64,000 bases of DNA from assembly GCA_035079385.1 (NCBI GenBank), contig JAVHKY010000046.1:1488001-1552000 (forward strand). Direction: 5' to 3'. Of this stretch, positions 10,310 through 21,300 are shown piece by piece (position 1 is the stretch's first letter; each line of letters opens with the position of its first letter). Position numbers and translations under genes: made by a program. Source of the stretch: Aspidiotus rigidus. Its lineage: Eukaryota > Arthropoda > Insecta > Hemiptera > Diaspididae. A model generated the notes under the pieces. The model did not search any database. It saw nothing but the letters and a program-made list of their open reading frames with translations, and was not told where the DNA came from.

Positions 10310-11123
10310 CGCGATTTGCGAAAGTTTTCTCTCGTTGCATACGTAGATACTGTATTGATGGACTTCGATGAGGAAAGGTTTGATTTAAAATCTACGTTTT
10401 TCTTTCCGAGCCGATTCCAGCGCCTGGGCTGTTTCAATAGCCTCTTCAAGCTTAAGGTCATTCTTCTGGAGCAATTTTTCTCGAATAGATTGGTCAGAAA
10501 GTCCTTGTACAAATAATGTTTGAAAAACAGCGTTACTTATTTCTTCAGGAAGGTTTATCCATTGACATCTTTGATTAAGATTTAAGAACTTTCAAAGCTG
10601 CGACATAATTGGCAATCGATTCCGATTTATTTTGTTCCCGTTTGGCAAACTTATACCGGTTGGTCGTCAGTTAGATAGAAGTTTTATACTGTCGCTTTCT
10701 GAGTTCCTTTATTAATTCACTGTGAAGAACAGTTGAAACCTTCTCTTGTTTGAACGTAGCTTTCAACTCTAAAATTTCTTTACAGTCCAAATTAACAACG
10801 TAGTTTTTATGTGTTCAAGCTGTTTCTGTTGCTGCTCGGTGGGGTTTTCTTCGTTCAGTATTCCTCTCATAGGCCTATACATCCAAGAAGTTTCCAAATC
10901 CTTCAAGATATGATGAGAACTGTTCTTCATTCGGGTCAAATTTTTCAAAAGTGATTGTTTTGTTGTGACTTAGGGTAGCCATTGGAGCCTTACTGTTGTT
11001 TCCCGACGCCGACAAAAGGCGTGCCAAAGCTGCATTTTGAGCTTGTAGGTTTTGTAGAATTAGATTTAGGGCTTCACTTGAGACACCTGTATTTTCGGGA
11101 GAATTCGATTTACCGTTCGTCAT
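10310..11123 (-). pseudogene. gypsy-type gag remnant
   Basis: The minus-strand frame begins MTNGKSNSPENTG at 11123, followed by an NLQAQNAALARLL helix and ITFEKFDPNEEQFSSYLEGF (10875-10980), which matches the start of Ty3/gypsy gag proteins. After a frameshift, VQGLSDQSIREKLLQK and AIETAQALESA (about 10395-10510) give the C-terminal part of the retrotransposon gag domain. Gag would form the virus-like particle core. The frame is broken and no protease or RT follows. Confidence 0.65.
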
Positions 11124-11439
11124 AGTAGATAAGTATCACAGACACTTCACACAAGTTATACTGTTCAAAAAATTCAAAGTTTTTTACTTCAAAAAAATTT
11201 TTTCGATTGCGAAGAAGCGAGATTTTCAACATGTAGCCGGAAAGAAATTCACGATTGTTCTTGTTTTTTTTTTTCACCTCGTCGCCGCAACTGTTATGTA
11301 TTGATAAGCAAGAGAGTGACCATAGTAATGTTTATTCTTTAGATTCGTCGATAACGTACTGATCCTTGATTATACATGTCGATAAGAATAGTAACACACA
11401 CAACAACCGCGATCAGCAGGAAAAATTATACAGAAATTA

Positions 11440-11640
11440 ATCACAAAAGAGAGCCAGATCGCGGGAACTAACTACGGAAAATAAAACTGACAATAATCAA
11501 TATGATTAACGGGGCGAGGCAAAGGAAAGAATAAATCAGAACACAAAAAATAAATTATTTAAAATTAAAATCAGAGGGAACAACAACAAAAACTAAAACA
11601 TAAATTACAAGTCAGGGGTGAGGAGAGATATAATTAACAA
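11440..11640 (-). repeat. inverted-copy partner of 15776-16026
   Basis: gagccagatcgcgggaacta and the AT-rich sequence after it are the reverse complement, with substitutions, of tagttcccgcgatctggctc near 16002-16021. The pair brackets the MULE remnant. 11641-12044 has no other call. Confidence 0.5.
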
Positions 11641-12044
11641 TCAGAACACACTACAATTAAGCTATCAATGATCCACTTTACAGAAGTGTCCGTTCGATCA
11701 GCAAAGGTACCATTATTCATTCTAACATTTTTCGTGACATTTTATAATTTTGCTACCTAACCATTAATTAACAAATGGGTGGGATTTTTTCGCACGAAAT
11801 GAAAAGTCCAAAATCACAAAAAGAAAAAGTCTTTAAGCGGTTAAGAATCATCTCACGAAAAAAAAAAGTGAACATTGAAAATGGTAGGTACGTGAACATT
11901 AAAAAAGTATAAATACATTGAACAAAAAAATTTAAAAAATCACAAAATTAATATACACAAAAGAAAGCATACGCTTCAATTATAAACCAAGTTGAAAACT
12001 AAAAAATCATTCTATGATTAAAAATATATTACACCATGAGAGCG

Positions 12045-14367
12045 GGTTCGGCTTTACTCGGCCTGATACCTTTTCTTTTTTGGCCAAGAGGAAATGTTTT
12101 CGCCTCAGGTGGCACTGGTAGTAGCTTCAACCAAATGCACATCCCACCTTATGCTTACACTGCAAACTTTTCAAAAAAAGGGGGGAGAGCAAGTGCATTT
12201 CAATTCCCGCAAATTTCCTCTGTTGGTGACTATGGTCCAGACACTGAATTTGCGGGCTTTGAAGTCGTCGAACGTTCACAATATGTCGTCGCCTCCCAGA
12301 AATTTGAACAGTTCTTTTTCCCAAAAACAATTCTTACTGCTTCCTGCTGCCACAATGTACTCCGTACAACTTTCTTCCTCGTGAAGGCGTTATAGAATTG
12401 CTTTATCAGCTGCAGCCCACTGATAAGCGGCAGTCCATAGCGCCAAAGAAATATCTGGTACGTCGACGAATGGAGTGCTTTTTTTCGAATGTGGATTTTG
12501 TTCTTCTGACCACTGCGTGACTAAGTCTAAAACTTCATTTAAAAATCGTCTGGCGGGCAAGCGTTCATTCCTTCTTATTTTTTTTATTTTATTTTATTTT
12601 TCGTGAAAAAACTCTGAAAATTTCTTGTATTTTTCTTGTTTTTTTTTCTTTCTTTCGTGAGCATACTCAAAAATTTTGTATGCTGTACTTTTCATTACCA
12701 CCACTTGTTATTTCGTTATTTGGGATGATTTTTTCGTGCTGCTGTTTTTCGTTCACACGCCTTTTTCTTTTCGTGCAGTTTAATATTCCCCTTAACAAAT
12801 AGGTAATGCAAAATACGGTACGAGTATACATTTGTAATGAATCTCCTTGCGTTAGAGTGCAACCTTTAGTGGATCACCTCATCTTAGCAAACTATTCCCG
12901 ATCCCGAATGTTACATATGGTTCATGGTTATTATATGGTTGACCTAATGGAATGGAACGATAAAATAAAATAAAAAATAAAATAAGATGAAAAAGAAAAA
13001 TAAGACGAAAATCAAGATTAAGTCAAATAAAATTATAAAACAAAGGGACGGGAAGGGCCAAAAACTATTTAAAGTTGAGGAAATTGAAAAATATAATAGG
13101 TAAGGGGGAAAGAATCAAAACCAAATAGAAATCACTAGTGGTGAAATAGTATATGGGTGTCATTTAATCGCCCGATAAAATAGTGCGTGAGAAGGATAGA
13201 GAAAAAAATGAAACAATTAAAAAATGAACTCTCCAAATAAAGAAGAAACAAACGATAACATAAATGGATGCACGATAAAATGATTATAATTATATTGATT
13301 AAAAAAATTATGGCTTTATTAAAAAATAATTTGAACAACAGAAAATTTTAAAAAGCAGTACGTCTATTGAACATTGAAATAATTGGAATTTCTTTGTAGA
13401 AGTGAAAGTAGCAAAAGATCCGTTTTTTCGGTTTACCAAAAACTTTTCGAAAACCAGCCGTAAAAGAGGCACTTGCGTTACCTAGAAGAATGTCCGGGTC
13501 CCAGGCTAAGTTTTCAACGTTTCAAAAAGGAATGCGAAGTCTGCTTCAGATTGACCACTGCACACAGTAACAGCGAAAGGATGGAAAGTCTTGCTTCTAT
13601 CACTTGTACCAATCAGCATTACAGGGTAACCCTTCCACACAATCTTGTATGTGGCGTCCGTTTGAACCATAGAACTATTTTTCAGATTTTTAAGTAAGGG
13701 AACTGTTCATAATACAACCTTCAGATCTTGTTTTTCTGGGTTTAGTGTTTCTGCACGAACGCGGTAATTCAAAACAAATGGTTCATCTTTACAAGACGGC
13801 GTCTTGCTTCTCTCTTCGCACCACTGAGTTATTTCGCGGGCAGAAATAATTGTCTGACCATGTTTTTCAGTCCGAATCTGCTGTAAGAAACCGACCAATC
13901 GAGTCTTCAAGGCTCAGAAAATTTTTGATTGCATTTAATCGCATGTAAAATGGCATTAGGTTTCCTTATTCCATCTTCAGATTTTTCTCGAATAAATGTT
14001 TTCAGGTCACTAGATAAACCTCGAGATGGGTGACTATCATGGTTCTCGTGTTCGCAATCTGTCTTAAATAATGAAACTTTTGCATCGTCACAATGATAAA
14101 GAAGATAAACCCTTATGGGACACTCAGCTCGCCTGTATTTTCCTGCCGCGCAACGAAATATTACTTTCACCCCCGAAGTGAGTTATTTTGAACTGATGAT
14201 TTTTTCCACACCTTTTCTAACGCCACAGATTCTTCAGCATCGTCTTCGCTGTCATATTCTTTCATCTTCACCCATTGGCAAGTTACACGTTTACGCTTCA
14301 CTTTTGGTTGTTCAACATCACTTTCACTCGATTCATCGTCATAAAAAGTAGGTAAATTACGCGACAT
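12045..14367 (-). pseudogene. decayed MULE (Mutator-like) transposase
   Basis: Read on the minus strand: a possible start MSRNLPTFYDDESSESD at 14367, then a charged segment and a basic/Cys N-terminal block with FRCAAGKYRRAECP, CEHENHD and a SRGLSSDLK helix (13907-14165). Next is the transposase core block DATYKIVWKGYPVMLIGTS then FHPFAVTVC (about 13530-13665). After an AT-rich gap, LPARRFLNEVLDLVTQWSEE and WTAAYQWAAADK (12380-12565) continue the MULE domain. A SWIM-type zinc finger with CTCSPPFFEKFAV and GMCIWLKLLP (about 12105-12190) precedes a GRPSK-like basic end. In active MULEs this enzyme cuts and pastes DNA with TIRs of varied length. Frameshifts and stops make this copy dead. Some 900 bp between 12565 and 13440 are foreign or unreadable. 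Confidence 0.7.
12570..13440. other. AT-rich filler inside the MULE remnant
   Basis: T-rich and A-rich low-complexity sequence with runs such as attttattttatt and aaaataaaataa. It separates two parts of the transposase. No gene is seen; it may be an insertion or a collapsed portion of the core. Confidence 0.4.
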
Positions 14368-14369
14368 AT

Positions 14370-15181
14370 TTGACAAAAAAAAAAAAAACATGTGCATCTG
14401 TCACCAACAGTGATGTATTAGGTAATGAAGATCGAAACACTGAACTTCAGTTGTTATACTTTATGAGTCACTATTCTTCTCTTACCGGTCAGCTCAATTT
14501 CCTATATGCCTGTATCAACGTGACTTTTATTTCCGAAGAATTTCAGTATTAAATGAGCGGGCGAGAAAAAAAAAGTGCATTATATTTTTTGATCTTGAAA
14601 ATCAAAAAAAAAAAATGATCAGCGTATTTTTCAATCGTGGATCTCATCTCAAATTAAATGTTATTTCATTGTAAAAAATCGTGCTACATGTAACGTTAAT
14701 TCATTAATCTCCTAACGTTCTGACACTTGATTTTATCATTTTGTTTTCATCGCTTATTCATTTTAAATGTCAACGTGCAATTTAAGTTTCCCCCCAAAAA
14801 TTTACAGGATTTGAAGGAATCAGATTCTACACTCTAAGCGTTGGTTGTTAGTTTGAGGCGTCGATAATGGTGGGTGTGTGTGGGGGGGGGGGTAGCCAGT
14901 GTGTGCACAGAGGCTTTAAGTGGGACTGGTTCGGAATGTTCCAGCATCTATTCTGAGTGCAGAATTTTGGACAGTGTCGAGTAGTTTTAGGTGGAAGGAG
15001 GGTGCGAGACCGTAAATGTGTGAGCCGAGCTCTGGTAGAGGTGAAGGAGGATTTTTCGGATACAACCTTCTTCAGGGTGGGAAAGGAATTTCATTTCAGG
15101 ACATTGAGTGCTGGAATGCGTTTTGATTTTGTTAGTTTGATGTGACAAAATTTAAGTATTTGTCGTTACGGAACAAATCAA
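14370..15181. other. no gene seen
   Basis: AT-rich, with a gtgtgtgtggggggggggg run near 14872-14892. No supported ORF. Confidence 0.4.
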
Positions 15182-15545
15182 ATTTATTTACCTATTGGGA
15201 TGAGTTATGAAGGAAGGGACGAGGATAATGGAGATCGATAAGTTCTTGGCTAGGGCAAGAGTAATTGATAACGAAATGACCATTAAATTTATGACGAGCA
15301 CTTTCCAAAGATTCAAATGCCAGGCGTCTACAATGCGAATCCCCCAGGTGTAAAATTCCTTCGACTTTCTTGCAAAAGAATGCTCTCTTCAGACAGATGC
15401 ATGGCAAATTCTGACTCTGTAGGAACTTTGTTTTTCTCGTAAGCCTCTTGGTGCTTGTCCAGTCTGATCTTAAATTGACGACCTGTCTCACTCATGTGGT
15501 CTACTCCTCAATCTTGACATGAAAAACAATTAACTCCACTCTTTT
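15182..15545 (-). pseudogene. second GIY-YIG remnant of a Penelope-like element
   Basis: Minus strand: a degenerate VNCFSCQD start, then SETGRQFKIRLDKHQEAYEK (frame 1), then after a frameshift HLGDSHCRRLAFESLESARH and FVINYSCPSQELIDLHYP. These align with the intact copy at 7478-7897 (TSRQFKIRVDEH, YFRRLALEEIEIHRH, NRYIPEEGLIELLYE). At least one stop and one frameshift. Confidence 0.6.
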
Positions 15546-15775
15546 GTTCGCGGAGAAACAATTAGATAGTGCTGAAAATGTAAAATGGAGGACACAGATT
15601 ATGTGATTTGAGAATTTTGCTTAAATGATCAGACACATTACCTAGATAAAGTCTAACCTAACTTTCCTTTTTGTTCTCTTTTATTACTCGAGGTAAAGAG
15701 GCAGTGGAATCTAAAGCCTTTCAAGAATTTTAGTTTTTTATTTTTTTTCATTTTATTTTATTTTATCGTCGTCTT

Positions 15776-16026
15776 TTCTGATTTTTATATCTCTCACTTC
15801 CCTCTAATTCTAACTTATGTGTGTCAGTTTTAGCTTTTGTTGTTGTTCCCTCGGTTTGCTTTCTTTTTGTGGATAATCTTAGCTATGATTTTTATTTTAG
15901 TTTCAATTTTAATTCTAATTAATTGATTTTTTGTATTCTAATTTATTCTTTACCCCCTCTCGACTTGTTAATCATGTTGTCCGTTTTATTTTCTGTAGTT
16001 AGTTCCCGCGATCTGGCTCTTTTTTG
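15776..16026 (+). repeat. inverted-copy partner of 11440-11640
   Basis: See the partner entry. Just downstream, ccggaagcgctcagcggtag (16097-16116) resembles the 3' sequence of the Penelope fragment near 7976, so this may be Penelope-derived. Confidence 0.5.
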
Positions 16027-16199
16027 TAATGATGTTCTACTCTTTGCTTTATCTCGCTTCGATCAGTTGAGTTTTGTACTTTGTAAATGGTTTGTAAACC
16101 GGAAGCGCTCAGCGGTAGTGTTTTTTATTTTATCCAGTAATGAAACCGGTCATCCAAAAGGAGCGCTAGCAGTCACATCGGTTATATTAAATTTGTGTT

Positions 16200-16913
16200 A
16201 GTAGCGTTAGCATTCTTAGATAAAGATGAGCGTCATGCCAATACTACAAACAATAATACCGACGTAACTTGATACATTGAGCGCTTTTGGTCAAGCGACT
16301 AGTGGCGCGTGGTTATTTCAATATTTTCCAATTCAAGTAACTCATCTACAAGTGCAATCACCTCCAAAGAACAATGAGAAAAAGATTTTTAGAGCATGAA
16401 ATTTGCTTCCATTGAATCTCAAACAATTTTTTTCTTCCGCTCTCTGCTTTCCTCATTATTGATCCATGTAACCACCAAGTGATAGAATATTTCAATGTTA
16501 AACCAAGGTTACATCAACTTAAATTAAAGCGAGAGGTTAGAAACAAGGCGATTCTAGCGTTGGCCGATCCAAATGCTTGTGTACATATCAATTTTACTAC
16601 GTGAATGAGTGTCACAATTGGAGCGTGTCAGCGACCACTCGGTCCGGAATGCGGCTGAGCCATCATTAAATTAAGACACTATAACGGAAAATATAATGGG
16701 ACTCCATTCTTTACGGGATTAAGTTTGCAGCTGATAGCTCCATTAGCATCATTTTTCTATGTTTTCATGATTGATGACGTCATTTGTGCAAGAAGCGTAG
16801 ATTATATGACTATACAAACTAATACAAACTACAAACGAGTGGTAGTTTGGACTGTTATTGCAATGAATTGAAGAAGAGAAGACAAACGCGGGCAGCACCG
16901 CTGAAATTGCTCT
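16200..16913. other. no gene seen
   Basis: AT-rich spacer without supported ORF or repeat boundary. Confidence 0.4.
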
Positions 16914-17130
16914 ATAGGGCTTTTCCATGTCGGCGCATTGCATACGTATTCTCCTACGTGTTATCGAAATGATAGTATTTCTAACACTGCTCTTATGGCA
17001 AACTACTCTACAATGAAAATGAGTATGCAATTCAGCAACACACCTAAGGGCAATGTTAGAAATACCTACTACCATTTCGATAATACGCAGGAAAATACGT
17101 ATGCAATGCGCCGATATGGAAAAGCCCTAT
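16914..17130. mobile_element. fold-back MITE, 217 bp
   Basis: Starts atagggcttttcca and ends tggaaaagccctat. Pairing extends through cggcgcattgcatacgtatt and through tcgaaatg..tagtatttctaac. The arms are about 75 bp with scattered mismatches. Confidence 0.7.
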
Positions 17131-18633
17131 CAGTATTAAAATTATAATCTGCATATTGGTTAAACTTTGCGCTCTTATCAAAGCAGAATAAATGAACACA
17201 AAAGCGACTTCAGTCACTTTATTTTGCCATCTATCTTTTTCTTGAGTGGGATTTCTGCTTTTAAAGAATCAAAGTGCACGAAAAATTTTATTTATGGCCT
17301 AATAATAAACTATAAACGACTTCATGAAATTCATTTAGTTCTGAAAATTTCAAATCCATCGAAAATGGAAAAATGGGTACCTAACGATGATAGATGAATA
17401 GGAAATAAATGAATAAATACCTAAATGAAATTAATAAAAATAGGTATCAGAAGTCTCTTTGCATCGTTTTCGTCGATTAAGTAGTGAGAAGTGGGATTCT
17501 TATTTTAGGAAAATACAAAAATGATGTGGTTTTGTTTGTACCTATTTTGCCGTGTCGAAATTTTTCACGTTGGGTCCCATTTTTAATACTCATGTAGGTA
17601 ATAAATAGTCACCGTGCACTTTCCTCCGCAATTCACCGAAGGTGGTTCAGCACAAATAATTCTACATTTTCACAAAAATGTTGGAGATAGACGTTTAGGT
17701 AATAGGATTCAGAAACGGAGCAAAAGTTGAAAATCATCTCTTTGAAGTTTCTCAAACTACTTCACGCCAGTCAATTTAGATACAAATCTAAAAATTAAGC
17801 TCGTTCCTAAAACTGCACGCACCTTATCAACCGTTTTCGAATAACCCCTCGTTTCATAGGGTCTTAACTTTAAAATCGATTGCATGCGGTACGTACTCAT
17901 TTACCAATTCCTTATTGTAATGAGGATACTTGCTATACATATCAACCTTACTGCAGGGCAATTATCTTCTCTAATCATTGTACTTACACTCATTTCACCT
18001 AGGTACCTTAAAATTAAAGAAGTACCATTACGTCGGAAGACAGACAAATAAGTTTCGCAAGATTCTAGACAACCTCATGTCAAAGCATTAGGCCTAATGG
18101 TTTTACGTTTGTTTGATCAGGAATGATAATTTTATGTAGGTCGTTACCTTACAACACGTACAAGTCAAGAATACTGATTATAGGTAGGTACTCAAATTAA
18201 AACACTGTCACCACTTAAAACTGGCCCACAAATTAACGTTATAGGCAAGTACCGATACGAAGTAACACTATAAAGTACCTATCGTCGCTCCGTGCCATCC
18301 AAAGATATACACGCTTGTAGGAAAGAAAAGAATTAGTCATAGGTATCAGTATTCAGATGGTAGTTTTCGATTGACAAACTTAGCATTTTGTTAGGTCGAA
18401 GTAGTCGTTATGAGTAATTGTGACGTACGCGTATGTTGGTAATATCGAAGAAACAACTGAGTTACCTACCTATTCTTTGAGTATGAATAAAACGAAAAGA
18501 GAAAGAATACGTATTTATTTATTCATATAGTAGCTATGGATAATCTACGTGCAAGAAGAGGTTGGTGCAAAAAAGATGATGGTTCTGTTGTGCAATGTGC
18601 ATTTACTCGTAGGGTCCGGGTGGTAACACTCAC
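17131..18633. other. no gene seen
   Basis: AT-rich, with scattered taggtacct words. I found no convincing downstream exon here for the signal-peptide exon at 18634-18760. Confidence 0.4.
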
Positions 18634-18760
18634 CGGCACGTTTAACGTTTGGATGGCCGTAAACTCGACTCAAATCGATACCGAGTATCAATTCTGGCAA
18701 TAAAATACAGAAGCTCACACTGAAACACACCAGTGCCAGATTGTATTTAAATTTTTTCAT
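18634..18760 (-). CDS. candidate first coding exon of a small secreted protein
   Basis: ATG at 18760 opens 42 codons: basic MKKFKYN, hydrophobic LALVCFSVSFCILLPELILG (a good signal peptide, cleavage probably near residue 27), then IDLSRVYGHPNVKRA with a dibasic KR. Reading stops at a strong donor, g|gtgagt, at 18633, so the frame beyond is intronic. This looks like exon 1 of a secreted peptide or protein gene. I do not recognise the family. Later exons would lie at lower coordinates and were not found. A chance ORF with a chance donor remains possible. Confidence 0.4.
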
Positions 18761-20539
18761 AGTTACTTGTAGGTACTCCACAGACGCGGTATAGCCTCAA
18801 TCAAAGTGCTTTTGTATACTTTTGAGCGTGCAAAACGCAAGACAACAATGAAAACGAGATTAAAACAGACTGGGAAGAAGAGAGAGAATGTAAAAACGTA
18901 AAATTAAATGGAAAACGAGTGCAATGGTGTTGGGCATATACGCTGTTACGACAACGAGCGAACTGGCATTTCTGGCACTGGCCACTGTCACTGTAATTAA
19001 AACAGAACGAAAAAAATTGATTCTACTCACTGACTTGTAACTTTTAACGATATCTAATATCAAACTCGAAGGGATATTTTGTGAGCAACGCAAGCCTCAG
19101 TCTTAGGGTGCAGGAGGTGTAAAATACATGCGCGTTCAATAAAACGCTTAACGTTGCTACCATGCAAAGCGACATCGACATTTTGTTGACCAAATGAATC
19201 ATAATTGGTACACCATCTACAATATTGTGGGAAAGCAGGTACTACCGTGCGAGCTGAATCTAATATTATATTTTTTTCAATACAGTCACTTTTTTAAAAG
19301 TAGGAATCGCATACGCGCATCCCTAAAGAAACAAGTTTGGTAGGTACCTATCAATCGATACCGCAGAATAATTACCTCATAAGTTAAGCAACAAAAAAAA
19401 TTGACACATTTTTTTTGTCATTTTTAGATTACGAGAAAATGAGAAACGTGTAAATTAACGGTCATCTCGATTTTTCTTTGTGACTTACAAGGTTTTAGTT
19501 CTACAATGTTGTTGTGTTGCAACTTTGAAATCGGAATAGAGAGGTACTACTGACGTCATTATTATCAAATCCGAATACAATCTGCTTGCTGTATTTCTTT
19601 TGCGCTATCATTGTTCATCATCCTTTGTTTTACTCAATTTCTACCTCCGGGCTACGTATGATAGGAAGGGGACTCACAAAAATTTCTTCCTCCGAGCTAT
19701 ACATACACATATTATATACTAGCTTTCCTACCCGCCCTTCGTGACGTGCGACTGTAAATGTATAATACATTGCGGAATGCAAATAATTGTCCAGGAAGTA
19801 AAAAAAATATTTGAAAGTGAGTACCTAGTTGGAAATAAGAATGATTGAATTTATAAGTAGAAAACACATGTAATTATAAAACGTTTGAAATTAAAACATA
19901 AAGAGATCAATTAGTAATCATTAAAATTTAAAAGAAAAAAGAATTATAAAAATGTTTATGACTGAATAATTGAGCATTGAAAGAAATTTAAAAAAATAAT
20001 TCATATAAGTAAGCTGAAAAAGATTGAAGAGGAATTATGACACTGGGAGTACCTAGCTGCTATAAAACTTATTTATTTAATAAACAACTGATTGATTTGG
20101 AATGAAATTGACATCATTTTTTAATGATATTACAACTCAAAAAAGATCTACAAAATGAAAAGAAAATGAATAAACATATGAAAAAGTATGATTTATAATT
20201 ATCAAAATTGAAACAACGAAAGTCGTCGGCCATAAAGATCTTATTGTAAAAATAAAGACAATAAAAATAAGAATGATAGTACCTATAATAATTTACAAAC
20301 AAATATTTTGCAATAATATTATGGTTTTAATATAAATTGTGGTGATAACAGTAAGAAATGAAAAAAGAATGGGTTGGATTTATCGGCACATTAAAAAGGA
20401 TAATTTGCAGAGTAACAAAGGAAACAGCACTGAATGGAGTTACAATGAATGGAAATTAATTTGTTATTTTTCGCATAATTGATGAATTATACTTACATCA
20501 TTTTATCATTCTGGAACAATGAATTATCATGACAAGAAC
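18761..20539. other. no gene seen
   Basis: Upstream flank of the candidate exon, then AT-rich DNA. The open frame at 18860-19093 (-) has no motif or splice support. Confidence 0.4.
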
Positions 20540-20766
20540 TAGAAACCATCATCAACTCGTTTGGGAGTTACGACCTTTTGACTCTAGGCCGACGATATGT
20601 TGAGCTCCAAGCATTTTATTCAATTCTCGAAATAATTTTGATTTGAACTGTGCTCCTTCATTGGATGTCAATTTTAATGGGACTCCAAATTGCAAAACCC
20701 AAGTGTCAAAAAAAGCTTGTGCAACCGTATAAGCGGTAGTATCTTTCAGAGGAGTAGCTTTACAGC

Positions 20767-20932
20767 CGTATTCTCAAACAAACAAAATAATTTTAAGTTT
20801 GCTTAAAGACCCAAAAAAATACTGAAGTAACCTCGCGAGGTTACTTAAGACGAAGTTACTTAAGAGGTTTTTTTGGGGACTTTCTGGGACTCTTAAGTGC
20901 ACTTAAAATTATATTGTTTGTTAGAGAATACG
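20767..20932. mobile_element. fold-back insertion next to the gypsy integrase
   Basis: Ends cgtattctcaaacaaacaaaataa and ttatattgtttgttagagaatacg are inverted copies, with further pairing ctcgcgag..gttacttaag inside. It truncates the integrase reading. Confidence 0.6.
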
Positions 20933-20939
20933 CCCGGTA

Positions 20940-21300
20940 AAACTTCATTATGTCCTCACAATGAGGACATAATGAGGAAGTATTGAGGATAACAACCACG
21001 CCCTTTTTTGACAAATAGTTTTGTTACCCTCATTATGTCCTCAATGTGTCCTCCTATCGATGACATTTAAAGGGTGAAATGAGGAAGCAGATTATAAGTT
21101 TCACAAATCCTCTTTATACACTCATTTCACCCTGAAAGTATCCTCAATAGTGAGGACATAATGAGGGTGTAATGAGGAAACATTTTAGAGACTGTGACAT
21201 CCGCATTGTGCCCTCACTACACCTGATAAGTGTCCTCACCAGTGAGGATATTATGAGGACATGAAGAGGATATCATAACACCCTCAAAATGTTTGTCGAT
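20940..21300. repeat. inverted and tandem tgaggacataatgagg repeat
   Basis: At least eight variants of tgaggacataatgagg and its complement cctcattatgtcctca. A longer inverted pair (ggtgaaatgagg..cctcatttcacc type) sits in the middle. It lies inside the gypsy remnant. Confidence 0.6.

Larger units (their letters stand above)
9839..11406 (-). mobile_element. short LTR element carrying only gag (gypsy type)
   Basis: Two LTRs, about 9839-9963 and 11292-11406, both begin tgttatg and end caaca; they share ttattctttagattcgtcga and ttatacatgtcgat. The flanks read accgt and accgc, a likely 4-bp target duplication ACCG. On the minus strand the sequence after the upper LTR is ttgcggcgacgaggtg, as after a gypsy-type 5' LTR, then gag at 11123. 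No pol is present: either an internal deletion or a non-autonomous form. Region 10080-10275 is a tandem repeat. Confidence 0.65.
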
